Source: DATCDR01 sp036510575 (GTDB lineage Bacteria; Actinomycetota; Acidimicrobiia; Acidimicrobiales; Bog-793). From it: 6,947 bases of DNA. Shown piece after piece: positions 1 through 5,595 of this stretch. The notes under the pieces were generated by a model that was not told the DNA's origin, made no database searches, and was given only the letters and a program-made list of their open reading frames with translations. Numbering within the stretch: the first letter of the stretch is position 1; the number at the start of each line of letters is the position of its first letter. The stretch covers positions 1 through 6,947 of the forward strand of contig DATCDR010000213.1 of assembly GCA_036510575.1 (NCBI GenBank), in the 5' to 3' direction. The position numbers and the translations under genes were made by a program.

Positions 1-55
1 GCTCGAGCTCGGCGCGGTCCTCTTCGGTCAGGGCAAGCGGTTCCACTCTCCACAT
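1..55 (-). CDS. Partial CDS, N-terminus only; possible IS630-type transposase
   Basis: An ATG at 55-53 on the minus strand opens a frame that leaves the window after 18 full codons. It begins MWRVEPLALTEEDRAELE. A near-perfect Shine-Dalgarno (GGGAGGT, minus strand 67-61) lies 5 bases upstream, so the start is well supported. The pattern of a short hydrophobic lead, then LTxEDRAELE, resembles the N-terminus of actinobacterial IS630-family transposases, where an 'L-T-x-E-x-R-x-x-L-E' helix precedes the helix-turn-helix. That is inference from 18 residues, and other proteins with an acidic N-terminal helix could fit. The gene is transcribed in the same direction as the lyase upstream but is separated from it by a hairpin. 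Confidence 0.5.
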   Translation of the reverse strand, partial: MWRVEPLALTEEDRAELE

Positions 56-60
56 TGTCG

Positions 61-67
61 ACCTCCC
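61..67 (-). promoter_or_regulatory. Ribosome binding site of the edge gene
   Basis: GGGAGGT read on the minus strand, 5 bases before the ATG at 55-53. It is the main reason for accepting such a short partial gene. Confidence 0.65.
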
Positions 68-127
68 GGGGTCGTCGATGTGGACCATTTCACAACGTTC
101 ATAGGACTAATGCGTGGATGCACTAGG

Positions 128-150
128 GCCTCGTGCGGGCCTCACGAGGC
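128..150 (-). terminator. Hairpin downstream of the ThDP lyase gene
   Basis: There is a perfect 8-bp inverted repeat (GCCTCGTG at 128-135, CACGAGGC at 143-150) with a 7-base loop. On the minus strand it starts 7 bases after the TGA of the lyase. No T tract follows (CCTAGTGC comes next), as is common for GC-rich actinobacterial terminators. It probably ends the ligase-lyase transcript before the edge gene. Confidence 0.55.
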
Positions 151-157
151 GGGAAGT

Positions 158-1891
158 TCATCGGTACATCGTCTGATTCTCTGTGCCTGGCGCGTAGGCG
201 TCTGGATCGAGCCAGCAGTTGATGATCGCGCAGCCCCCGGAGGCTCTCGCCCGCTCGAGTGCCGGTCGAATCTCAGCGGGGTCGCGGACCGCTTCGCCGT
301 AGATGCCGAGCATGTCGGCGAACTTCTCGAAGTCGACGTCACCGAGGTAGTTGCCGACGTTCCCGCGTTCTTCGCCGTACTTTTGGATCTGCCCGAAACG
401 AATTTGGTTCATGTAGGAGTTGTTGCCGATCACGGCGATGTAGGGAAGATTGAAGCGAATCGCCGTCTGGACGTCGAAACCCGTCATCGCGAATGCTCCG
501 TCGCCAAAAAGTGTCAGAACCTCGTGGTCGGGATGGGCGAGCTTTGCCGCCATCGCGAAGCCGGTTCCCACACCAAGTGTGCCGAGCGGTCCCGGATCCA
601 TCCAGAGCCCAGGACCCTTCGGCTGGATGACGTTGCCGGCGAACGTCACCACATCTCCGCCGTCTCCGATGAAGATCGACCGGTCGGTGAGGAAGTTGTC
701 GATCTCGTGCACGAGCCGGTAGGGGTGGATGGGCAGCTGCTCGTTCATCAGTCTTGGCAGGCGGGCCGCTACGGCTGCGCTCTCGAGCTCGCGGAGGTGC
801 TCCACCCAGGCAGCTCTGCCTTCGGGGTCTTTCCACGCCCGCCCGGCGACGGCTTGGGTGAGGGCGGCGAGAATCGTGTCGATGTTGCCGACGAGACCCA
901 GATCGACGTCGCGGTTCTTACCGATGGCGTTCGCCGACATGTCGATCTGGACGACGGTCTCTGAGCGCAGGCTCTTACCGTAGCTCAGTCGGAAATCAAA
1001 GGGCGTGCCGATGACGATGGTCACATCCGCCTCGCCGAATGCCGCGCGCCGGGTCAGCTGGAAGCCGAGCGGGTGCTCGGGCGGCAGGGTCCCTCGTGCC
1101 GCGCCGTTCATATACGTCGGGATGTTCAGCGCTTCGGAGAACGATCGAGCGTTGTCGGTGGCGCGACAGGTCCACACCTGTTGGCCAAAGAGCACGCAGG
1201 GGCGGCTCGCATTGACGAGGAGGTCGGCGAGGTGGTCGATATCGTTCGGGTCACCGAGACTCTTGCCGGACGCGCTGTAGGAGTTCGGTGCGGGGATGAC
1301 GGCGCTGCCCGTGCTGATCTTCTTATCGAGGATGTCTCTTGGGATCTCGAGGTAGGAGGGGCCGAATGCGCCGCTTCGAGACTCGCGCGCTGCCATGGAA
1401 ACGAAGTCGGCGACGCGCTCCGTGCTCATGACCGAGGAGGCGAATTTCGTGATCGGGCGCAACATGTCGACGTGGGGCAAGTCCTGCAGCCCGCCCATCC
1501 GGTGTTGACCGATTGCTGCCTGCCCGCCGATCAGCAGCATCGCGCTCTCCGCTCGGAAGGCGTTGGCGACCCCTGTCATGGCGTTGGTGGTGCCTGGGCC
1601 CGCGGTCACGACCGCACAGCCGAGCTGACCGGTCATGCGTGCGTAGCCGTCGGCGGCGTGCGCGGCGACCTGTTCGTGGCGCACGTCGATGATGTTGATC
1701 CCCTCATCGATGCAGCCGTCGTAGATATCGATGATGTGGCCACCACAGAGGGTGAAGATGGTATCGACGCCCTCGTTCTTTAGGGCTCGAGCGACGAGGT
1801 GCCCTCCCGAGATCTGTGAATCCGGTTCCGGGACCTCTTCTGATGATTGGTGCGACTCGCTCTGCTGAGTGATTTTGACCTCCTGAAGCAC
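158..1891 (-). CDS. ThDP-dependent 2-hydroxyacyl-CoA lyase / oxalyl-CoA decarboxylase-like enzyme
   Basis: Three-domain thiamine-diphosphate enzyme of the acetolactate synthase superfamily. Counting from a possible far-upstream GTG at 1975, the N-terminal PYR domain (about 56-215) has the catalytic glutamate in RHEQ (Glu101) and the TAGPGTTNAMTG loop. A central domain spans about 235-380. The C-terminal PP domain has DPGPLGTLGVG (460-470) and the cofactor/metal motif GDGAF...NN (491-519). FTLCGGHIIDIYDG and MNGAARG resemble mycobacterial IlvG and actinobacterial 2-hydroxyacyl-CoA lyases more than true acetolactate synthases. The tail (PDAYAPGT...QTMYR) also fits the lyases. The family cleaves 2-hydroxyacyl-CoA to formyl-CoA plus a carbonyl compound, or decarboxylates oxalyl-CoA. 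The upstream CoA ligase supports a CoA-thioester substrate. The start is uncertain: GTG at 1891 gives 577 residues, and an ATC at 1873 with a better Shine-Dalgarno gives 571. The family call is firm, the substrate is not. Confidence 0.85.
   Translation of the reverse strand: MLQEVKITQQSESHQSSEEVPEPDSQISGGHLVARALKNEGVDTIFTLCGGHIIDIYDGCIDEGINIIDVRHEQVAAHAADGYARMTGQLGCAVVTAGPGTTNAMTGVANAFRAESAMLLIGGQAAIGQHRMGGLQDLPHVDMLRPITKFASSVMSTERVADFVSMAARESRSGAFGPSYLEIPRDILDKKISTGSAVIPAPNSYSASGKSLGDPNDIDHLADLLVNASRPCVLFGQQVWTCRATDNARSFSEALNIPTYMNGAARGTLPPEHPLGFQLTRRAAFGEADVTIVIGTPFDFRLSYGKSLRSETVVQIDMSANAIGKNRDVDLGLVGNIDTILAALTQAVAGRAWKDPEGRAAWVEHLRELESAAVAARLPRLMNEQLPIHPYRLVHEIDNFLTDRSIFIGDGGDVVTFAGNVIQPKGPGLWMDPGPLGTLGVGTGFAMAAKLAHPDHEVLTLFGDGAFAMTGFDVQTAIRFNLPYIAVIGNNSYMNQIRFGQIQKYGEERGNVGNYLGDVDFEKFADMLGIYGEAVRDPAEIRPALERARASGGCAIINCWLDPDAYAPGTENQTMYR
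1878..1884 (-). promoter_or_regulatory. Perfect Shine-Dalgarno in front of a non-standard start codon
   Basis: AGGAGGT on the minus strand (1884-1878). Five bases separate AGGAGG from an in-frame ATC at 1873-1871, the usual spacing for a start codon. No ATG, GTG or TTG lies at a suitable distance in any frame serving this gene. The nearest normal in-frame start, GTG at 1891-1889, lies upstream of this site and has only a weak GAGAG before it. The site therefore argues for initiation at ATC, or for a lost ATG. Confidence 0.5.
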
Positions 1892-1907
1892 GCCGAATCG
1901 CTCTCGA

Positions 1908-1921
1908 ATTGTAGGACTACA
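1908..1921 (-). promoter_or_regulatory. Operator-like palindrome overlapping a possible -10 box
   Basis: TGTAG-TC-CTACA (minus strand 1921-1910) is a perfect inverted repeat with 5-base arms. It overlaps TACAAT (1913-1908), a good -10 hexamer that would place a transcript start near 1901, just before the lyase. I see no convincing -35. Palindromes of the GT...AC type are typical of GntR-family operators. The gap between ligase and lyase (about 120 bases) leaves room for a separately controlled promoter. No regulator gene is in the window. Confidence 0.35.
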
Positions 1922-2014
1922 CGACCAAACATCAGCGACTCTGACTCGGGCGCGATGCCGCTCGCTCCTTGCCACACGCCCATCTGGTCGGGGCGCACCT
2001 GTCGTGCGGTGCTG

Positions 2015-3514
2015 CTACTTCACGAGACTGGCGAGACTCATGCGCTGGACCTTTCCGGTCGGCCCTTTCGGTATCTCGGGGAGTACCGCGATCGCCGTCG
2101 GCACCTTGAACGAGGCGAGTCGCTCCGAGCAGTGCGCCAGCAGATCCTCGACGGTCGCGTCTGATCGAAGCACGACGACGGCACCTACGGTCTCGCCGTA
2201 GATCGGATGAGGAATTGGGTAGGAGGCCGCTTCGCTCACCGCTGGGTGCTCGAGGAGCACAGCTTCGACCTCGTATGGCGAAACCTTCTCACCCGCGCGG
2301 TTGATGAGCTCTTTCGTACGCCCGACGAGCGTCACATAGCCGTCCTCGGACTTCGTGCCGACGTCGCCGGTGCGGAACCATCCGTTCTTGAAGTTCGCTT
2401 CGTTCGCCTCAGGGTTGTTGAGGTAGCCGTCGACGATCGACGACCCTCGGACTGAGACCTCGCCACGCTCGCCGGCCGGCACTTCGTTCCAGTCGTCGTC
2501 GAGCAGGGCGATCTCGATGCCGGTCGCTACTCCGACGGTGCCGGCGCGCCGATCCAGCGGTGGCAGCGGATTCGACGACATCTGGTGCGCGGCCTCCGTC
2601 ATGCCGTAGGCCTCGACGAGTGGAACCCCGATGCGGTCCTCGTATCGGCGCCACTCCGGCGCAGGCAGCGGGGCGGAACATGATCGGGCGAAGCGGAGGC
2701 TGTGTGCAGGTGTGGCCTCCATCTCCGAAGCCTTGTTCAGCACCAATGAGTGGATGGTCGGGACGGCGGTGTACCAGGTAGTGGCGCTGTCGCGAACTTC
2801 GTCCCAAAAGCCCGAGGCGCTGAATCGGGGAGGAATGACGATCGTGCCTCCGCTTGCCAGTGTGCCAAGCGTCGCGGCGACGAGCCCGTGCACGTGAAAG
2901 AGCGGCATGACGCAGTAGGTGACGTCGTCGCCGCTTAAGCCGTAGGTCGCGACGATCGTCGCGGTGCTGGCGCTCAGATTCCGTTGGCGGATCGGCACGG
3001 TCTTTGGCCGGCTCGTCGTACCGCTCGTGTGGAGGAGGAGTGCGATCGACTCGGCGTTGGAGGAGCCAACGACGCTCAGCCCACTCGCGTGCTCGACATC
3101 AACCCGATTACCTGCTGTGGTGATCAGGTTCGTCGGAATACCGAGTGCCCGAGCCGCGTCCGCGGCGGTTGTGTTCTCTGCGGAGTGGAGGAGCCGTGTG
3201 GCAGCTAAATCGGTGAGCTCCTCAGTAACTTCTCGATCTCCGAGTGCGCCATTCAACGGAGCCGCGGCAGCGCCGATCTCCACGACCGCAAGGAACGCGA
3301 CAAGGAAGGCGATGCTGTTCGGAAATGACAATGCGACACGATCGCCCGAGGCGACGCCGACGAAGGCCAGCCGTCCCGCGCAGTCGCTGATCGCCTCGTG
3401 CAGCTCCGCGTAGGTCAGCTTCTGCCCACTTTGCGGCTCGACCAAGGCGGTGTGGGCATCTTGGCGGACGATCATCTCGAGCACGGTCAAGGGCGTAGCG
3501 GTAGTCGTGGCCAA
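2015..3514 (-). CDS. AMP-forming acyl-CoA synthetase, oxalate-CoA ligase (AAE3/Pcs60) type
   Basis: Activates a carboxylic acid with ATP to an acyl-adenylate and then to the CoA thioester. The 499 residues match the usual length of this ANL family. Motifs in order: P-loop HTSGTTSRPK (162-171), MPLFHVHGL (203-211), TWYTAVPTIH (246-255), RSCSAPL (277-283), EAYGMTEA (301-308) followed by HQMSSNPLPP, RTGD (381-384), hinge GRTKELINRAGEK (398-410), and the catalytic lysine in GPTGKVQR (Lys488). FHVHGL, TWYTAVPTIH and the MSSNPLP stretch after the TE motif are close to plant AAE3 and yeast Pcs60, which are oxalyl-CoA synthetases. 2-Hydroxyacyl-CoA ligases are an alternative. The start is TTG at 3514, with GGGAG 8 bases upstream and a promoter at 3546-3575. 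The stop TAG lies about 120 bases before the thiamine enzyme, which is the likely next step. Confidence 0.9.
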   Translation of the reverse strand: MATTTATPLTVLEMIVRQDAHTALVEPQSGQKLTYAELHEAISDCAGRLAFVGVASGDRVALSFPNSIAFLVAFLAVVEIGAAAAPLNGALGDREVTEELTDLAATRLLHSAENTTAADAARALGIPTNLITTAGNRVDVEHASGLSVVGSSNAESIALLLHTSGTTSRPKTVPIRQRNLSASTATIVATYGLSGDDVTYCVMPLFHVHGLVAATLGTLASGGTIVIPPRFSASGFWDEVRDSATTWYTAVPTIHSLVLNKASEMEATPAHSLRFARSCSAPLPAPEWRRYEDRIGVPLVEAYGMTEAAHQMSSNPLPPLDRRAGTVGVATGIEIALLDDDWNEVPAGERGEVSVRGSSIVDGYLNNPEANEANFKNGWFRTGDVGTKSEDGYVTLVGRTKELINRAGEKVSPYEVEAVLLEHPAVSEAASYPIPHPIYGETVGAVVVLRSDATVEDLLAHCSERLASFKVPTAIAVLPEIPKGPTGKVQRMSLASLVK

Positions 3515-3522
3515 TGTAAGGT

Positions 3523-3527
3523 CTCCC
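3523..3527 (-). promoter_or_regulatory. Ribosome binding site that supports the TTG start of the ligase
   Basis: GGGAG on the minus strand (3527-3523), 8 bases before TTG at 3514. No competing ATG or GTG lies nearby in frame, and the site is inside the short leader predicted from the promoter. Confidence 0.6.
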
Positions 3528-3545
3528 TACTGAGCTGGTCGAATG

Positions 3546-3575
3546 AGCCTAAGGCGGGGGATCGCCAAGCGTCAA
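3546..3575 (-). promoter_or_regulatory. Promoter of the ligase-lyase operon
   Basis: On the minus strand TTGACG (3575-3570) and TAGGCT (3551-3546) are separated by 18 bases, the classic spacing and sequence of actinobacterial housekeeping-sigma promoters. The predicted start near 3539 gives a leader of about 25 bases that includes the GGGAG site and ends at the TTG start codon. Confidence 0.65.
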
Positions 3576-3611
3576 CGCACCTGATGGGCACAAGTTGACC
3601 ACGTCGAGGAA

Positions 3612-3645
3612 GCCGCGCGTATAAAGGCGCGAGTTACCGCGCGGC
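3612..3645. repeat. Inverted repeat with 8-bp arms
   Basis: GCCGCGCG (3612-3619) and CGCGCGGC (3638-3645) pair perfectly across an 18-base A/T-containing loop. It lies between the CMD-like gene and the ligase promoter, about 160 bases past the CMD stop and about 37 bases upstream of the -35 box. It could be a read-through terminator or a regulatory site. No T tract follows on either strand. Confidence 0.4.
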
Positions 3646-3749
3646 CGACGAATCCTTCACGAATCAGTCACAGCGTCGGCAGCGTCGCGATGACCTCAGT
3701 AATCGAGTGCGATTGTGCTGCTGATTCCCAGCGTGGACGTGGTGAGCAT

Positions 3750-3794
3750 CCAACTGACGCTCGAGTTGGGAGCCAACTAGCTTTGGTCAAAAGC
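3750..3794 (-). terminator. Cluster of hairpins after the CMD-like gene
   Basis: Immediately past the TAG of the CMD-like gene (minus strand) there is GCTTT/AAAGC with a 5-base loop (3780-3794). After it comes AGTTGG/CCAACT with a 3-base loop (3764-3778). A third arm, CCAACT (3750-3755), can pair with the same AGTTGG. The placement suggests transcript ending or 3' end protection. The stems are short and there is no clear T run. Confidence 0.35.
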
Positions 3795-3802
3795 CGTGGT
3801 TG

Positions 3803-4120
3803 CTACTGCTCAAAGAGGCGTCTTGCAAGCGTCATAGCGGTAATGGCGTTCGGCCAACCGGCATAGAAGGCAAGGTGGGTGATCGCCTCGATCAGTTCGT
3901 CGAGGGTGACCCCGTTGTCGATGGCACGGCGCATGTGCGACTCCATCTGTTCTGTGCGATAGAGCGAGACAAGAGCAGACACGGTGATGAGGCTGCGGTC
4001 GCGCTTCGAGAGGCCGGGCCGCTCCCATATGTCTCCGAAGACGACTTCGTCGGTGAGGGAGACCAATTTCGGGGCGAAGTCGCCGAGCATCTTTTGTACT
4101 GCGGTGGGCTCTTCAGGCAT
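3803..4120 (-). CDS. Carboxymuconolactone decarboxylase (CMD) family protein
   Basis: 105 residues, the normal size of a stand-alone CMD/AhpD-fold protein, all-helical and probably oligomeric. The core has the family landmarks FGDIWERPGLSKRDRSLITVSAL (residues 28-50, given here as key residues W32, R34, R40, R42) and ITHLAFYAGWPNA (80-92). There is no cysteine. The place where AhpD-type peroxidase helpers have CxxC before the conserved His62 holds Thr56 and Met59, so thiol peroxidase chemistry is unlikely. A lyase, isomerase or lactone-handling role is more in keeping with the family, but the substrate cannot be read. ATG at 4120 is preceded by AAGGAG with 6-base spacing. It has the same orientation as the ligase and lyase downstream but is separated from them by hairpins and a new promoter, so it is a neighbour rather than a proven operon member. 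Confidence 0.85.
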   Translation of the reverse strand: MPEEPTAVQKMLGDFAPKLVSLTDEVVFGDIWERPGLSKRDRSLITVSALVSLYRTEQMESHMRRAIDNGVTLDELIEAITHLAFYAGWPNAITAMTLARRLFEQ

Positions 4121-4132
4121 GTCCTGCTCCTT

Positions 4133-4174
4133 CTCGTTTGACTGGACCTAGACCTCGTTTGACTGGACCTAGAC
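4133..4174. repeat. Perfect 21-bp tandem duplication in the CMD leader
   Basis: Two identical 21-base units, 4133-4153 and 4154-4174, each starting CTCGTTTGACTGG and ending CCTAGAC. They sit directly upstream of the CMD-like gene's Shine-Dalgarno, so on the minus strand they lie in the 5' leader or promoter. Either this is a recent slippage duplication or it is a pair of binding sites. Confidence 0.8.
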
Positions 4175-4239
4175 GACTCCAAGTATGAGGTAGCGACGAC
4201 GTAGCGAACCGTCCGTCACGATCGGACCACAGTTGGCGT

Positions 4240-4276
4240 TTCGCTGTCGCCCAGTAGCTTCGCTGTCGCCCAGTAG
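4240..4276. repeat. Tandem duplication, 18-bp unit with 19-bp period
   Basis: TTCGCTGTCGCCCAGTAG occurs at 4240-4257 and again at 4259-4276 with a single C between. It is the second short exact tandem duplication within about 100 bases of the first (4133-4174) but has an unrelated sequence. Confidence 0.8.
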
Positions 4277-4470
4277 TGGTCGGCCACCTCATCGAGGCTC
4301 GAGTCGAGCTCGCAAATCCCGACGGGGCCTATCCTCCCATCGAGAACGTCGGACAGGCGGTCTGGTCAGCCACCAGGTCCAGCGTAAGGCTGCAGCGGAG
4401 CTCATGGGAGGGTCTGCTACTACTGGCATCAGCGGCGTCTTTCACCCGCTGGAACGAGCTTTCCGCGGCG

Positions 4471-4497
4471 ATCAAGGCCACAGATTGCTGCCTTGAT
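4471..4497. repeat. Inverted repeat, 8-bp arms
   Basis: ATCAAGGC (4471-4478) pairs with GCCTTGAT (4490-4497) across an 11-base loop. It lies in the gene-free stretch. No T run follows on the plus strand. Confidence 0.4.
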
Positions 4498-4560
4498 GCT
4501 CCTCTAGCCGCGAGCTCGTGCCGGTGTCATCCCGGCCAGCTGTCTTCGCTGACCGAACGC

Positions 4561-4600
4561 GAAGCAACCCCCCTTGCTTTTTGGGCGTGGGGGTCGCTTC
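4561..4600 (+). terminator. Two competing hairpins, one terminator-like
   Basis: AAGCAA (4562-4567) and TTGCTT (4574-4579) close a C6 loop, and the downstream arm runs into a T5 tract (4578-4582). This is a short intrinsic-terminator shape on the plus strand. An alternative, longer stem pairs 4561-4572 with 4589-4600 (11 of 12 positions) and would absorb the first arm. The two folds exclude each other. No gene is evident just upstream. Confidence 0.3.
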
Positions 4601-4715
4601 ATGCTCTGACCAGCGCTAAAGGGTCGGTCAATGCTCGGTATCTGGGCACTACCCCCGCGCGTATGAAACATTCGGGCGAATCGACGGCGTGTCCCGATTG
4701 AGCGCCACCAGCGTG

Positions 4716-4721
4716 GGGTAT
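4716..4721 (+). promoter_or_regulatory. Possible stress-sigma -10 box before the YtxH-domain gene
   Basis: GGGTAT lies 34 bases before the ATG, giving a leader of about 28 bases. GGGTAT is the -10 element of actinobacterial SigF/SigB-type promoters, and small YtxH proteins are often stress-linked. I do not see a clean GTTT-type -35 at the right distance, so this is weak. Confidence 0.25.
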
Positions 4722-4755
4722 AGGTGATGCAGTCGAATATCTTGAAGGGATCGAC

Positions 4756-5037
4756 ATGAAGAAGCTTCTACTGGGTGTTGGGATTCTCGTCGGGTTTGTC
4801 GTCGGCTCACGCGCGGGACGACGACCGTACGAGCAGATCGAGTCGAAGGTGAAAGATCTGACTGGCAGAAAGTCCGTCCACAATGCGGCCTCGTCGACCA
4901 AGGAGGCGATGCATTCGGCCAGTGATGCAGCGACGACGACCATAAAGCAGAAGGTGGATGAGGCCGCCGAGCACTTCAGCGAAGCGGTCGACAGGTCGGC
5001 GGAGAAAATCACCAAGGCGCTTGGCGCCGACCACTGA
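4756..5037 (+). CDS. YtxH-domain small membrane protein
   Basis: 93 residues. One N-terminal hydrophobic helix (about residues 3-17, LLLGVGILVGFVVG) is followed by the signature GSRAGRRPYEQI (17-28) that marks actinobacterial YtxH-domain proteins. The rest (29-93) is a polar, alanine- and lysine-rich amphipathic helix with heptad-like character, expected to lie in the cytoplasm. Function in the family is poorly defined. Members are membrane-anchored and often associated with stress or cell-envelope conditions. ATG at 4756 has AAGGGA five bases upstream. The gene appears monocistronic. Its stop (5035-5037) lies only 10 bases from the edge of a TnpB remnant on the other strand, so insertion and decay of a mobile element occurred right at its 3' end without cutting the reading frame as far as can be seen. 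Confidence 0.85.
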   Translation: MKKLLLGVGILVGFVVGSRAGRRPYEQIESKVKDLTGRKSVHNAASSTKEAMHSASDAATTTIKQKVDEAAEHFSEAVDRSAEKITKALGADH

Positions 5038-5047
5038 CCCGAGGAGC

Positions 5048-5425
5048 GACCGTCCCGTAGGTGGAAGCGAGACGGCTGGAAAGCTGGTGCAGTGCATCCG
5101 CGCGACAGGTCCGAACGCTGCGACGGACTCTGGCGAGACGTCGCTTGGTGTCTCTTCGATGATTCGCGCCGCGTTCTCGACGCGAGAGCTCACGCTGCAA
5201 GCGGGCCATCTTTCGCGCGTAGCGATTGAGGGCCTTCGGATTCGCCACTACCTCACCGGTTGAGCACTGCACGGGTTTCCCTCCGAGGTCGACGCCGACG
5301 ACGGCGTCCGGGAATGCCGCAGCCGTCTCGACACAGATCGAGATGAAACATCGTCCTGCCTCTTCGGAGATCGTCGCATTGAGGATTCTCGCCGTGCGAA
5401 ATTGACTACCGCGTATTCGCCGAGG
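5048..5425 (-). pseudogene. TnpB (IS605/IS607-type OrfB) internal fragment
   Basis: The minus-strand frame is open from 5425 to 5009 and reads as the middle of an actinobacterial TnpB, the RNA-guided nuclease encoded by IS200/IS605 and IS607 elements. In order it has TARILNATISEEAGRCFIS (the strand before the nuclease core), then DAVVGVDLG, which carries the first RuvC aspartate. After that come STGEVVANPKAL, the basic helix KMARLQRELSRRERG, and RADALHQLSSRLAS. Similarity stops at GTV (about 5048), just before the place where the second RuvC acidic motif should be. The second and third RuvC motifs and the zinc finger are absent. The N-terminal half is cut off by a TGA at 5428-5426. The segment between DLG and STGE is one residue short of the usual form. 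It is therefore an inactive relic. No TnpA or insertion-sequence ends are visible. Confidence 0.8.
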
Positions 5426-5595
5426 TCAACTACCGTTGCAGGATGGATGAAGCCGCCGATGACCTTCTCGACGCCGCCACCGCATCGGGTGTGCTGGACT
5501 TCACGAATTGGCAAGGTCTCCAGGGCTTGGCCGGTACAACTACTCCGCGCCGATCGCAGCATTGAGCATTGGCGCGGAGAGATGGGGGGACGCGA
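5426..5595. other. Short stretch of unclear coding status
   Basis: Two overlapping plus-strand frames are open. ATG 5443 to TGA 5565 gives 40 residues starting MDEAADDLLDAATASG, and TTG 5402 to TGA 5599 gives 65 residues whose stop overlaps the GTG of the next ORF (GTGA). Neither has a good Shine-Dalgarno or a recognised domain, and I cannot choose between them. TnpB similarity does not continue into this stretch. Confidence 0.3.

Larger units (their letters stand above)
4175..4755. other. 580-bp stretch without a convincing gene
   Basis: The open frames here have unnatural composition and no Shine-Dalgarno, and none resembles a known family. I found no tRNA (no T-arm or cloverleaf). What it does contain is the divergent 5' region of the CMD-like gene, a tandem duplication (4240-4276), hairpins at 4471-4497 and 4561-4600, and the promoter region of the YtxH-domain gene at its right end. 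Confidence 0.5.

Noticed and set aside
80..964. Long plus-strand frame of 294 codons across the lyase gene.
   Set aside because: It is the antisense of the lyase, whose ThDP motifs are unmistakable. It has no ribosome site and no family resemblance.
1073..1783. 236-codon plus-strand frame inside the lyase.
   Set aside because: Antisense shadow of the same gene, with unnatural valine- and aspartate-rich composition caused by the GC bias.
1892..1975. N-terminal extension of the lyase back to GTG 1975.
   Set aside because: The extra 28 residues have no family counterpart and cover the palindrome and possible -10 box. A far better ribosome site lies downstream.
4133..4276. CRISPR-like array from the two tandem duplications.
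   Set aside because: Each repeat has only two abutting copies, without spacers, and the two units are unrelated.
4561..4700. Possible tRNA or other stable RNA around the C-run hairpin.
   Set aside because: No T-loop consensus, no acceptor pairing and no anticodon arm could be found.
4276..4701. 141-codon plus-strand frame in the gene-free stretch.
   Set aside because: No ribosome site, low-quality composition with many Ser/Ala/Cys, and it crosses the hairpin cluster. It resembles no known protein.
4599..5015. 138-codon minus-strand frame.
   Set aside because: Antisense to the well-supported YtxH-domain gene for most of its length.
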